Shown here one piece after another: positions 37,666-45,340 of a DNA stretch of 64,000 nucleotides. The notes under the pieces were generated by a model, which saw nothing but the letters and a program-made list of their open reading frames with translations, did not search any database and was not told where the DNA came from. The translations under genes were made by a program, and so were the position numbers. Each line of letters starts with the position of its first letter. Positions within the stretch are counted from its first letter, which is position 1. This stretch comes from Lysinibacillus sphaericus OT4b.31 (lineage in GTDB: Bacteria > Bacillota > Bacilli > Bacillales_A > Planococcaceae), in NCBI RefSeq assembly GCF_000392615.1, contig NZ_KB933398.1, positions 2,556,966 through 2,620,965 of the forward strand, in the 5' to 3' direction.

Positions 37666-38670
37666 CTATCCCCAACGAATTGTAATTGCTCCCCATACAT
37701 AGCCAATGCCTGCACTGACTAATGTTACAGTGTCCCCGTCCTGAATACGCCCTTGCTCTAATGCAAGCTGTAGCGATAAGATTTGATCGATTTGCCCGAT
37801 ATGTCCATAATCTTGTAAATAGATTGATTGGTCTTCCTGTAATCCGAGCGCTGAAAGGATGTAATCATGGGCAGATTTCTTCATATGAAGCATTGCTAAA
37901 TAGTTAATATCTTCTTCGCTACGTTCGCTTTTCGCTAAAGACGACCGAATTACCTTTAAAAAATTACTTAATGATTTTTGCTCAAGACGTTCCTTCAAGC
38001 CGACTGGATCTAAAACGTCTAATTGATAGTGATTATTTTTTAAATCTTCTGGTGTCAGTGGCTTCTTAGTGCCACCGACTGGCACAACCACATCCTCTGA
38101 AAAAGAACCATCTGTCATAATATCCGCCTCTAATAAATGATTCTTTTCATAGTTTTTTTGCAAAACAATTGCCCCGCCGCCAGCTGCTAAATTATACATA
38201 AAGCGTGTTCTCGGATTTGTATAATCTATAAAGTCAACATTGCGGTAGCCACCTGCAAGCAGAACCGTGTGTATGGAGTCATCCGATTCCATTAAGCTCT
38301 TTGCTAGTTTAAGTGCCATAATGGTCGTGCCACATCTTAGCTGAACATCGAATGCCCAAGCATTTACTGCACAAAGTTCCTCTTGCATTTTTATGGAAGC
38401 CGTCCACAGAGGATATTCCTTATGCTCTTCCCCCATATACATCACTACATCAATGGATTTTGGTTCAATATTGGCCTTTTGTAATGCCTGTTGTGCAGCC
38501 CATATGCCCATTTGTACGGTATGATCGTGTTTCCCAGGAATCGGCTTTTCGTGAATGCCCATTTTCTGCCGAATAATTTCTTCCGGAATACTAGAAAGTA
38601 CCGCAATTTCTGATGATGTCATTTTCGTTTGAGGAATATAGATTCCTGTGCTAACAATACCTACAGTCAT
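37666..38670 (-). CDS. 3-oxoacyl-ACP synthase III-like (KAS III/FabH-fold) enzyme
   Basis: A 334-residue thiolase-fold protein related to FabH. The nucleophile is Cys113 in LRCGTTIMALKLA, and His262 in LHMKKSAHDYI takes the place of the FabH histidine. The usual third residue, Asn of the YGNTS motif, is replaced by His290 in DYGHIGQID. This changes the Cys-His-Asn triad to Cys-His-His, so the reaction may differ from fatty-acid initiation. Catalysis in the cleavage direction or a specialised condensation are both possible. Its ATG overlaps the livM-like stop. Confidence 0.82.
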   Translation of the reverse strand: MTVGIVSTGIYIPQTKMTSSEIAVLSSIPEEIIRQKMGIHEKPIPGKHDHTVQMGIWAAQQALQKANIEPKSIDVVMYMGEEHKEYPLWTASIKMQEELCAVNAWAFDVQLRCGTTIMALKLAKSLMESDDSIHTVLLAGGYRNVDFIDYTNPRTRFMYNLAAGGGAIVLQKNYEKNHLLEADIMTDGSFSEDVVVPVGGTKKPLTPEDLKNNHYQLDVLDPVGLKERLEQKSLSNFLKVIRSSLAKSERSEEDINYLAMLHMKKSAHDYILSALGLQEDQSIYLQDYGHIGQIDQILSLQLALEQGRIQDGDTVTLVSAGIGYVWGAITIRWG

Positions 38671-39680
38671 TCAAATCGCTCCTTTTTATGTGGAAGGGCA
38701 GCTGGTGGCTTTCTTCTTTCTTTTTGTCTCGAACGCCATTTCCAAAACATGATACGTATAGAGCCAATGATACCTTTCGGGAAAAAGAGTACTGCTAAAA
38801 TATACAGTATCCCAAAGAAAATAATCCAACGTTCAAATATTGGATAGTCACGTGCCAACCCTGATAACGCATGCTGTGCATACTCAATAACTGCCGCTCC
38901 GAGTAATGGTCCTACTAATGTGCCCACGCCTCCGATAATTGTCATTAATAATGCATCCAGTGTAATATCCATCGTCATTACACTTGTATTAACAAAGCGC
39001 AGTGATAGTGAATATAATGATCCAGCTAAGCTTGCCACGATACCTGCAACTACAGAGGCAATCACCTTATAGTGTAAGGTGTTGAAGCCTAAAGATTTTG
39101 TTCGTTGTTCGTTCTCACGAACAGCAATTAAAATCCGTCCTGTTGGCGAATTTACAAAGCGATACAGTGCTATAAAAATTACCACTAAACACGCTAAAAC
39201 AAAGAAATAAAACGCGATGCGATCTTTAAAAATGTCAGGAGCTCTAAAAGTAAAGCCATCATTGCCATACGTAACTGAACGCCATTTTTCTGCAACAACT
39301 AAAAATAAGCCAGAAAAAGCTAATGTGAGCATGGCAAAAAAGTGACTTTTTAAACGTAGCGTCAGTAATCCGACGAGGAAGCTGATGATGCCCGCAAAAA
39401 ACATCCCAGCCACAATGGACAAAAAGAACATTGCCAGCGTTGCATCTAGTTGTTTCAGCATGACAGCCGTTGTATATGCGCCTATTCCAAAAAACATTGC
39501 ATGACCAAAGGACACGATGCCTGTATAGCCTAGTAAAATATCGTAGCTCATTGCTAAAATACCAAAGATAAAGATTTGCGTTAATAAAATAATGAGTGTC
39601 CGTGAATCATTGACGAAAGGGAGAATGACGAGGCTAGCTAGAATCAGTAAAAAACTTACATGTTTCAAAGGTATTTTCAT
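38667..39680 (-). CDS. LIV-type ABC transporter permease, LivM-like
   Basis: A 337-residue membrane protein of the branched-chain amino acid/urea permease family with about ten helices. It contains SYDILLGYTGIVSFGHAMFFG (split as LLGYTGIVSFGHAMFFGIG), the LivM hallmark, and GGVGTLVGPLLGA. It overlaps the LivH-like gene by ATGA. It pairs with the LivH-like protein to form the importer channel. Confidence 0.9.
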   Translation of the reverse strand: MKIPLKHVSFLLILASLVILPFVNDSRTLIILLTQIFIFGILAMSYDILLGYTGIVSFGHAMFFGIGAYTTAVMLKQLDATLAMFFLSIVAGMFFAGIISFLVGLLTLRLKSHFFAMLTLAFSGLFLVVAEKWRSVTYGNDGFTFRAPDIFKDRIAFYFFVLACLVVIFIALYRFVNSPTGRILIAVRENEQRTKSLGFNTLHYKVIASVVAGIVASLAGSLYSLSLRFVNTSVMTMDITLDALLMTIIGGVGTLVGPLLGAAVIEYAQHALSGLARDYPIFERWIIFFGILYILAVLFFPKGIIGSIRIMFWKWRSRQKERRKPPAALPHKKERFE

Positions 39681-40549
39681 GTCGATCTCTCCTTTCTCAT
39701 CGTAAATAAACCTTGTGGACGGAATATTAACACAATGGCCATTAATATCATGTTGACCGCAAGCGATAAAACAGGCACATAATACGCCATAAAGCTACCA
39801 GCTAGACCAACTAAAATGGCTGCAAGTAGAGAACCAGAGAAACTCCCCATTCCCCCAATCACTACAACAATAAAGCCTAATATGGCATATTCCATGCCCA
39901 TCTCTGCATAAATTACCCCTGAATAGGGTGCCATTAACATGCCGCTCAGTGCTGCAAGTGCCGCTCCAACCATGAAGACATATAAAAATACTTGCTTTAT
40001 ATGAATACCAAGTGCCTGTGCCATTTCCTTATCTTGTACACCTGCGCGAACAATCAGCCCAATCTTAGTACGTTTCAGCATATACTGGAAAATGCCGAAG
40101 ATCACAAATCCTACTACAATGATAAATAATCGATATTTAATAATAATGACGTCGCCAATTTCCCAACTGCCCGCTAAAAAGCTTGGTGTCTTCACTGGCA
40201 CACCATTTGGTCCGAAAACAACCTTTATCATTTCTTGTAGAACAAGCATTAACCCTAATGTAATTAAAATTTGCTGAATATGATTGCCATAGACTGGTGT
40301 AATGATTAACTTCTCTGTTACAAGACCTAAAAGAGCACCTGTACCAATGGCCCCTAAAATGCCAATTAAAAAACTTTCCGTGTGCATATACATAAATATC
40401 CCTGCATAGGCACCCCACACAAATAACCCACCATGTGCAAAGTTCAATACGTCCATTAAGCCAAAAATTAACGTAAGTCCAGCCGCAAGTAAAAAGATTA
40501 ACATGCCTGTCGCCAAGCCGTTAATAATCAAATTCACCATTACTTCCAA
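39677..40549 (-). CDS. LIV-type ABC transporter permease, LivH-like
   Basis: A 290-residue permease with about eight helices and the LivH landmarks LTLIFGLMDVLNFAHGGLF and GGMGSFSGSLLAA. I take the TTG at 40549 as start because AAAGGAGG lies eight bases upstream; the ORF opens at a GTG three codons earlier, which overlaps that site. It follows the LivF-like gene closely. Confidence 0.9.
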   Translation of the reverse strand: MEVMVNLIINGLATGMLIFLLAAGLTLIFGLMDVLNFAHGGLFVWGAYAGIFMYMHTESFLIGILGAIGTGALLGLVTEKLIITPVYGNHIQQILITLGLMLVLQEMIKVVFGPNGVPVKTPSFLAGSWEIGDVIIIKYRLFIIVVGFVIFGIFQYMLKRTKIGLIVRAGVQDKEMAQALGIHIKQVFLYVFMVGAALAALSGMLMAPYSGVIYAEMGMEYAILGFIVVVIGGMGSFSGSLLAAILVGLAGSFMAYYVPVLSLAVNMILMAIVLIFRPQGLFTMRKERST

Positions 40550-40563
40550 TGAAAACACCTCCT

Positions 40564-41271
40564 TTATCCAATTCCTAAATATTTACGTTTCAGTTCTTCG
40601 TTATGGACAAGATCTTCCATTTTGCCCGCATGCACAGTCCTGCCATCGTCAATCAATGTATACGTATCGCCTATACGGCTAGCCATGATGAAGTTTTGCT
40701 CTACAAGAACAATGGATGTTTGCTTCTTCATTTCAACGATGGCCTCCATTACTTTCTCTACAACAATCGGAGCTAATCCCTTTGATGGCTCATCAATCAA
40801 AATCAATTTACTATCATTTATAAAGGCCCTTGCCATTGACAGCATTTGCTTCTGACCACCAGAAAGATGACCGCCAGCCTTTTTCCAAAATTTTTTTAAA
40901 TCCGGAAACAGTTCAAGCACATAATTTTGTCGTTCTAGGGCTGCTGTATCCTCTTTACGCATGGCCACCTTCATATTTTCTTCAACAGTTAAATCCGCAA
41001 AAATCCCTTGATTTTCTGGTACATAGCCAATGCCCAGTTTGGCAACTTTGGAAGTAGGGTTCTTCCTTATAGATTGCGCTCGAAATTCCACCTCTCCTTT
41101 AGAGGCCGGCGTTAAGCCCATAATGGTTTTTAGGGTAGTCGTTTTTCCAGCGCCATTACGACCGAGAAGTACACTAACCTGCCCCTCTATTGCTTCAAAA
41201 TTGATACCCTGTAAAATATGGTACTGACCGATGTGCGTATGGACGTCATTTAACTTCAGTAAGGTGTTCAT
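40564..41271 (-). CDS. LIV-type ABC transporter ATPase, LivF-like
   Basis: A 235-residue ATPase with Walker A GRNGAGKTT (residues 37-45), signature LSGGQKQMLSMA, Walker B KLILIDEPSKGLAPIV and switch region VEQN. It overlaps the LivG-like gene by 26 bp. Confidence 0.92.
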   Translation of the reverse strand: MNTLLKLNDVHTHIGQYHILQGINFEAIEGQVSVLLGRNGAGKTTTLKTIMGLTPASKGEVEFRAQSIRKNPTSKVAKLGIGYVPENQGIFADLTVEENMKVAMRKEDTAALERQNYVLELFPDLKKFWKKAGGHLSGGQKQMLSMARAFINDSKLILIDEPSKGLAPIVVEKVMEAIVEMKKQTSIVLVEQNFIMASRIGDTYTLIDDGRTVHAGKMEDLVHNEELKRKYLGIG

Positions 41272-42022
41272 CGTACAGCCCTCCTAAATAAGCATTTTGT
41301 ACGGTTTCGTTTTGCATGATTTCATCGGGTGTACCATCTGCAAGGAGCTGGCCATTAAATAACACCATAATGGAATCTGACAAATCTAATATCATATCCA
41401 TCTTGTGTTCGATGAGCAGAATGGTTTTATCACCCTTATTTTTTATCGTACGAATAACCTCTAAAATGGCAGGGACTTCTTCTAAAGACATGCCTGCTGT
41501 AGGTTCATCAAGTAGTAGAATTTCAGTATCCAATGCGAGCAACATGGCGATTTCAAGCTTTCTTTTTTCACCGTGCGACAACATTGTTGTGAGCGCCTCT
41601 CTTTTGTTATCGAGTAAAACAAGCGTTAAAAGTTCTTCTGCTTTTTCTGTAATAGCTTGATAACTTTTATAATGACGAAACAATTGATAGCGTATTTTTT
41701 CTTTTGATTGCACAGCTAATCGGACATTTTCTAATACCGTCAAATTTGGAAAAACGTTAGTAATTTGAAACGACCGCCCCAGTCCCATGCGTGTTCTGGC
41801 AATGGATGATTTTTGAGAAAGTGATTGTCCTTTAAAAAACACATCTCCTACAGTCGGCTTCAACTCCCCGCTGATTAAGTTAAAAAAGGTTGTTTTACCC
41901 GCACCATTTGGACCAATTATCGATTTCAAATGTTTTTCTGGCATATTAAAATTCACATGATCAACGGCAGTATGCCCGCCGAAACGTATCGTTAAGTTTT
42001 CTGTTCTTAAAATAGGTTCCAT
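41246..42022 (-). CDS. LIV-type ABC transporter ATPase, LivG-like
   Basis: A 258-residue ATPase with Walker A GPNGAGKTTFF (residues 38-48), a LivG-type signature LSHGEKRKLEIAM, Walker B ILLLDEPTAGMS and switch IEHKMDMIL. GAAAGGAG precedes the ATG. It works with the LivF-like subunit. Confidence 0.92.
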   Translation of the reverse strand: MEPILRTENLTIRFGGHTAVDHVNFNMPEKHLKSIIGPNGAGKTTFFNLISGELKPTVGDVFFKGQSLSQKSSIARTRMGLGRSFQITNVFPNLTVLENVRLAVQSKEKIRYQLFRHYKSYQAITEKAEELLTLVLLDNKREALTTMLSHGEKRKLEIAMLLALDTEILLLDEPTAGMSLEEVPAILEVIRTIKNKGDKTILLIEHKMDMILDLSDSIMVLFNGQLLADGTPDEIMQNETVQNAYLGGLYDEHLTEVK

Positions 42023-42123
42023 CGTAAATCTCCTTTCAGGTACTTCTATCTCTCTTCAACCACTCTTGCATGAAAATAGCTGAAGAGAGACAGAATCGGT
42101 TGGTCATTCTGTCTCAAATTGAA

Positions 42124-43365
42124 CTAATTTAATACGGGTGGAGCTGTTTCTTCAGGGCTAAGCTCACGAATCAGCACGGGCACTGGATAATCTACACCAT
42201 CTTGTTTTTCTAAACGAATGGAATACATGGATTGCAGGGCTTGATGATCTTCTTCTCGGAATGTCATTGTGCCTTTTGGTGTTTCAAATGACATGCCTTC
42301 CATAATCGTAATCAGTTTTTTAGCATCAGCATCACCTTCTGATTTTTTTAAGGCTTCTACGATAGAAATCGCAGCTGACATGCCACCTGGGGTAAATAAA
42401 TCAGGCACTTCATTAAAGCGATTTTGATGTTCCTCTACTAGCCATTTATTCACATCATTTTGCGGTAATGTATGATAATAAACAGAGAATCCTTCCATGC
42501 CAATTAACGGATTCATAAATTGCAGTGCAATAATATCGGGGGCACCAGTAGAAATTTTAATGCCCTTATCTTGAATCTTTAAATCGGCAATTTGATTCCA
42601 CGGAGAGTTTGCCCCCGCCCAGACAACAAATAAATAATCGGGCTTTGCATCAATTACTTTTTGTAGATTCGATGTAAAATCTGTGGCTGCTGGATCTGCA
42701 TATTCCTCTAAGACAATTTCTGCACCTAGAGCTTCTGCAGCTGTTTTAAATGCCGTTACTCCGTCCCACCCAAACGAATAATCAGGCGCAAACGTTGCGA
42801 TTTTAACGTCTTTACCAGCAATTGCTGCCGCTGCTGCATAGGCATCCTGAGAGGAGTTTCGTCCTGTGCGGAAAATATACTCATTAAATTCTGAACCTGT
42901 AATACTATCAGCAACTGCAGGCTCAACAACCATAATTTTTTCGTATTCCTCCGCAAGTGGCAGTACCGCTAACGTATCACCAGAGCTTGAAGAACCTACT
43001 AAGAAATCTACTTTGTCATCTTCTAAAAGTTTGGTAGCCTTCTGTACAGCGACCTCAGGTTTTGTTTCGGTATCCTCATAAACGATTTCGATTTTCTTAC
43101 CATTTACCTCCATAGTGCCATCCGTAGCGTATTCTATGCCCAAGTCAAAGCCACGCTGTGTTTGCTTCCCATACGATTCAAGTGCACCTGTTAACGAGGC
43201 AAGTACACCGATTTTAATCGTGCCACCTTCGCCTGACGCATTCGTTTCTTGTCCTTCATCAGGAGACGCACTGTCTGAGCCATTATCCTTCGTATCTTCC
43301 CCCCCACATGCCACGATCATCATTGTCAAAACGAGTAAGAACAACGTAAGCCAATACTTTTTCAC
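42124..43365 (-). CDS. LIV-type ABC transporter substrate-binding lipoprotein
   Basis: A 413-residue extracellular binding protein anchored as a lipoprotein (signal ending MMIVACGG). It opens with IKIGVLASLTGALESYGKQT, as in the periplasmic-binding-protein type 1 (Peripla_BP_6) family, whose members bind branched-chain amino acids, amides, or aromatic and other organic acids. The linked metabolic genes suggest an acid or ketone rather than an amino acid. The GTG at 43365 lies seven bases after GGGGG; the TTG two codons earlier is too close. First gene of the operon. Confidence 0.9.
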   Translation of the reverse strand: MKKYWLTLFLLVLTMMIVACGGEDTKDNGSDSASPDEGQETNASGEGGTIKIGVLASLTGALESYGKQTQRGFDLGIEYATDGTMEVNGKKIEIVYEDTETKPEVAVQKATKLLEDDKVDFLVGSSSSGDTLAVLPLAEEYEKIMVVEPAVADSITGSEFNEYIFRTGRNSSQDAYAAAAAIAGKDVKIATFAPDYSFGWDGVTAFKTAAEALGAEIVLEEYADPAATDFTSNLQKVIDAKPDYLFVVWAGANSPWNQIADLKIQDKGIKISTGAPDIIALQFMNPLIGMEGFSVYYHTLPQNDVNKWLVEEHQNRFNEVPDLFTPGGMSAAISIVEALKKSEGDADAKKLITIMEGMSFETPKGTMTFREEDHQALQSMYSIRLEKQDGVDYPVPVLIRELSPEETAPPVLN

Positions 43366-43393
43366 AATCAAACCCCCTTTTCATAAAAATTTA

Positions 43394-43409
43394 ACGAAAG
43401 CGCTTTCGT
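43394..43409 (-). promoter_or_regulatory. CcpA catabolite-responsive element (cre) of the LIV operon
   Basis: ACGAAAGCGCTTTCGT is a perfect 16-bp palindrome matching the cre consensus (WTGNAANCGNWNNCW core AAGCGCTT). It lies 29 bp before the binding-protein start codon, probably just downstream of the promoter, so CcpA binding would repress the operon in rich sugar. Confidence 0.72.
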
Positions 43410-43453
43410 AGCTATGCCCTAACTATACAAAAGTCCAGTTACAAATTAGTTAC

Positions 43454-43491
43454 AAAAAATGAGTTGCCCCAGATTTGGGCAACTCATTTTT
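43454..43491. terminator. Bidirectional terminator-like hairpin in a divergent region
   Basis: AAAAATGAGTTGCCC pairs perfectly with GGGCAACTCATTTTT. No gene ends here: it lies between the divergent LIV operon and the ECF sigma gene, next to a tandem repeat. Confidence 0.75.
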
Positions 43492-43593
43492 CTGCGCGAA
43501 GTGCAGCGTAGCGTAACGGCAGCGACCAAATAGATTTTCTGCGTGAAAGTACAGCAACTGTGTAACGTAAGCGACCAAATTTTCTGTAGCGAA
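43487..43593. repeat. Imperfect tandem repeat of about 48 bp, two copies plus a partial third
   Basis: Copy 1 (43487-43531) and copy 2 (43535-43580) both run from TTTTCTGCGYGAA to GCGACCAAAT; a third begins at 43580 (TTTTCTGTAGCGAA). The copies carry internal variation and are GC-richer than the flanks. Confidence 0.7.
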
Positions 43594-43726
43594 AACGAAA
43601 TAGCAGCCACAAAATAGCAGTCTTAAAGGAACATCATTACAATAAAAAGAAAAACTTTCCTTTTTTGCGCGAGTGTTCCAATAAAAATTCGTTATAGTAT
43701 GTATAACAGTCAAAGGAAGTGACAAA

Positions 43727-44278
43727 ATGAAAGACTTTATCGAGCGCCTACAACGGCAAGATGAAAGTGCACTTCGATATGTGGTAGAGCACTATCTAGG
43801 TTATGTGAAAGCAATTACATTAAAAATTTTGGAAAAGCCCTCCGATTACATGTTGGTCGAAGAATGTGTGAATGATGTATTTCTATTAGTTTGGCAAAAA
43901 AGTAACTATTTTATAGGAGAAGATGCGGATTTTAAGAGATGGATTGGGATGATAGCTAAATACAAAGCGATTGATATTTATCGTAAAATGCAAAAATCAC
44001 ATGCTACACTACCTATGGAAAATGTACCGCCCCTAATAGCTACAAATAATATCGAAAAACAACTAGAAAAATCCTATGAAAAAGAACTACTTCTTCTTGA
44101 AATCATGCAACTTACACAATCAGATAGAGAATTATTCTTAATGAAATATTATTTAGATTACACAAATGGTGAAATAGCAGAAATGTTACATATTTCAAAA
44201 TCTGCAGTAGAGAATCGTTTGTATAGAGGAAAGAAAAAGCTTGCTAAAAATCTAAAATTAAGGGAGTGTTTGACTTGA
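43727..44278 (+). CDS. ECF-type RNA polymerase sigma factor
   Basis: A 183-residue sigma-70-family factor with region 2 (EECVNDVFLLVWQKSNYF, about residues 46-63, and FKRWIGMIAKYKAIDIYRK) and region 4 (LFLMKYYLDYTNGEIAEMLH, SKSAVENRLYRGKKKLAK). The stop overlaps the start of the membrane protein that follows, the normal sigma/anti-sigma arrangement. AGGAAGTG precedes the ATG. The stimulus is unknown. Confidence 0.9.
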   Translation: MKDFIERLQRQDESALRYVVEHYLGYVKAITLKILEKPSDYMLVEECVNDVFLLVWQKSNYFIGEDADFKRWIGMIAKYKAIDIYRKMQKSHATLPMENVPPLIATNNIEKQLEKSYEKELLLLEIMQLTQSDRELFLMKYYLDYTNGEIAEMLHISKSAVENRLYRGKKKLAKNLKLRECLT

Positions 44279-45285
44279 AAAATGAAAAAGATTTCTTGCA
44301 AATTGACATAGAAGAAATTACGTCTATTGAGGTTGCCAAGGAAGAAAAACAAGCTGTGATTAGGCATATTTTACAAAAGCCAGTAAAGGTATTTAGGCTA
44401 CCTAAATGGGTTGTAGCTGCACTGATTGCAATTGGCATTAGCTCAGTCGGAATTATGAGTATATCGACAGTAGCATCAAAATTACCAATTGTTGAACAGT
44501 TCCTTTCTTACTTTTCAAAAGACGAACAACTCTCACGTTTTGCTGACAACTCGAGTATTGTTGCAACAACATCAGTGAGTAATGGGATAACTATGAAAGT
44601 AGAAGATGCCCTCTATGATGGGAATTTGGTTTCTCTCAGTTTTTCGTTAGAATCGGAGCAACCATTGGATAATCTACTTTTCATGGAGAATCTTCCTAAA
44701 TTAGCAGGACATGAAGATGGAAGTGATGGTGGATTCAAATTTAAAAAAATAAATGAGGATACTTATATTGGTTTTTTAACAATAACGTTGAATAACACTA
44801 CACCATCTCCTTCTTCTATTGAATTAACTTGGGAGCCTGGCAGTTTCTTAGATATTAATCGAAATACGCTTGCTTCTGGAGATTGGAATTTCTCTATTGA
44901 ACTAAATAAAATTCAAGGAAATGAATTAACTGTAAATCAAACAATATCGTTAAACCCGCATGAATTAGTCATTGATTACCTTTCCTTTACAAAATATGCA
45001 ACCGTGATTTACTTTAGCGGTGACCTTGATTTTGCCACTGAAATCGTAACCTTAGACATTACAGACAACCTCGGAAACCACTATGAGGAAGCTCCAACTA
45101 CAACAATGAAAGTAACAGATAAATATTCTACAGGAACTGTGGTAATAAACGATTTCAATTCTAGTGCCACGTCAATATTTATTACACCAACTATTCATAC
45201 AACGGGCGTAAAGTGGGAGAAGATCGAAAAAAAACAACTAGAAACAGTCGAAATTCACTTAAATGAATATAATTCCCAGAAGTGA
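44275..45285 (+). CDS. DUF4179-type membrane anti-sigma factor
   Basis: A 336-residue protein with a cytoplasmic N-terminus (about 45 residues), one membrane helix near residues 46-66 (VVAALIAIGISSVGIMSIS) and a large extracellular beta-rich domain, the DUF4179 layout found beside ECF sigma genes. It probably holds the sigma factor until an outside signal arrives. I start at the TTG overlapping the sigma stop (TTGA), with GGGAG eight bases upstream. There is no obvious zinc-binding anti-sigma motif in the N-terminus. Confidence 0.8.
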   Translation: MKNEKDFLQIDIEEITSIEVAKEEKQAVIRHILQKPVKVFRLPKWVVAALIAIGISSVGIMSISTVASKLPIVEQFLSYFSKDEQLSRFADNSSIVATTSVSNGITMKVEDALYDGNLVSLSFSLESEQPLDNLLFMENLPKLAGHEDGSDGGFKFKKINEDTYIGFLTITLNNTTPSPSSIELTWEPGSFLDINRNTLASGDWNFSIELNKIQGNELTVNQTISLNPHELVIDYLSFTKYATVIYFSGDLDFATEIVTLDITDNLGNHYEEAPTTTMKVTDKYSTGTVVINDFNSSATSIFITPTIHTTGVKWEKIEKKQLETVEIHLNEYNSQK

Positions 45286-45287
45286 AA

Positions 45288-45323
45288 ACAACACCTCAAG
45301 CGCTATGGCGCTCGGGGTGTTGT
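45288..45323. terminator. Bidirectional terminator between convergent genes
   Basis: ACAACACC pairs with GGTGTTGT, with an inner stem AGCGC-TATG-GCGCT. Confidence 0.75.
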
Positions 45324-45340
45324 ACCTTACTAATTGTAGG

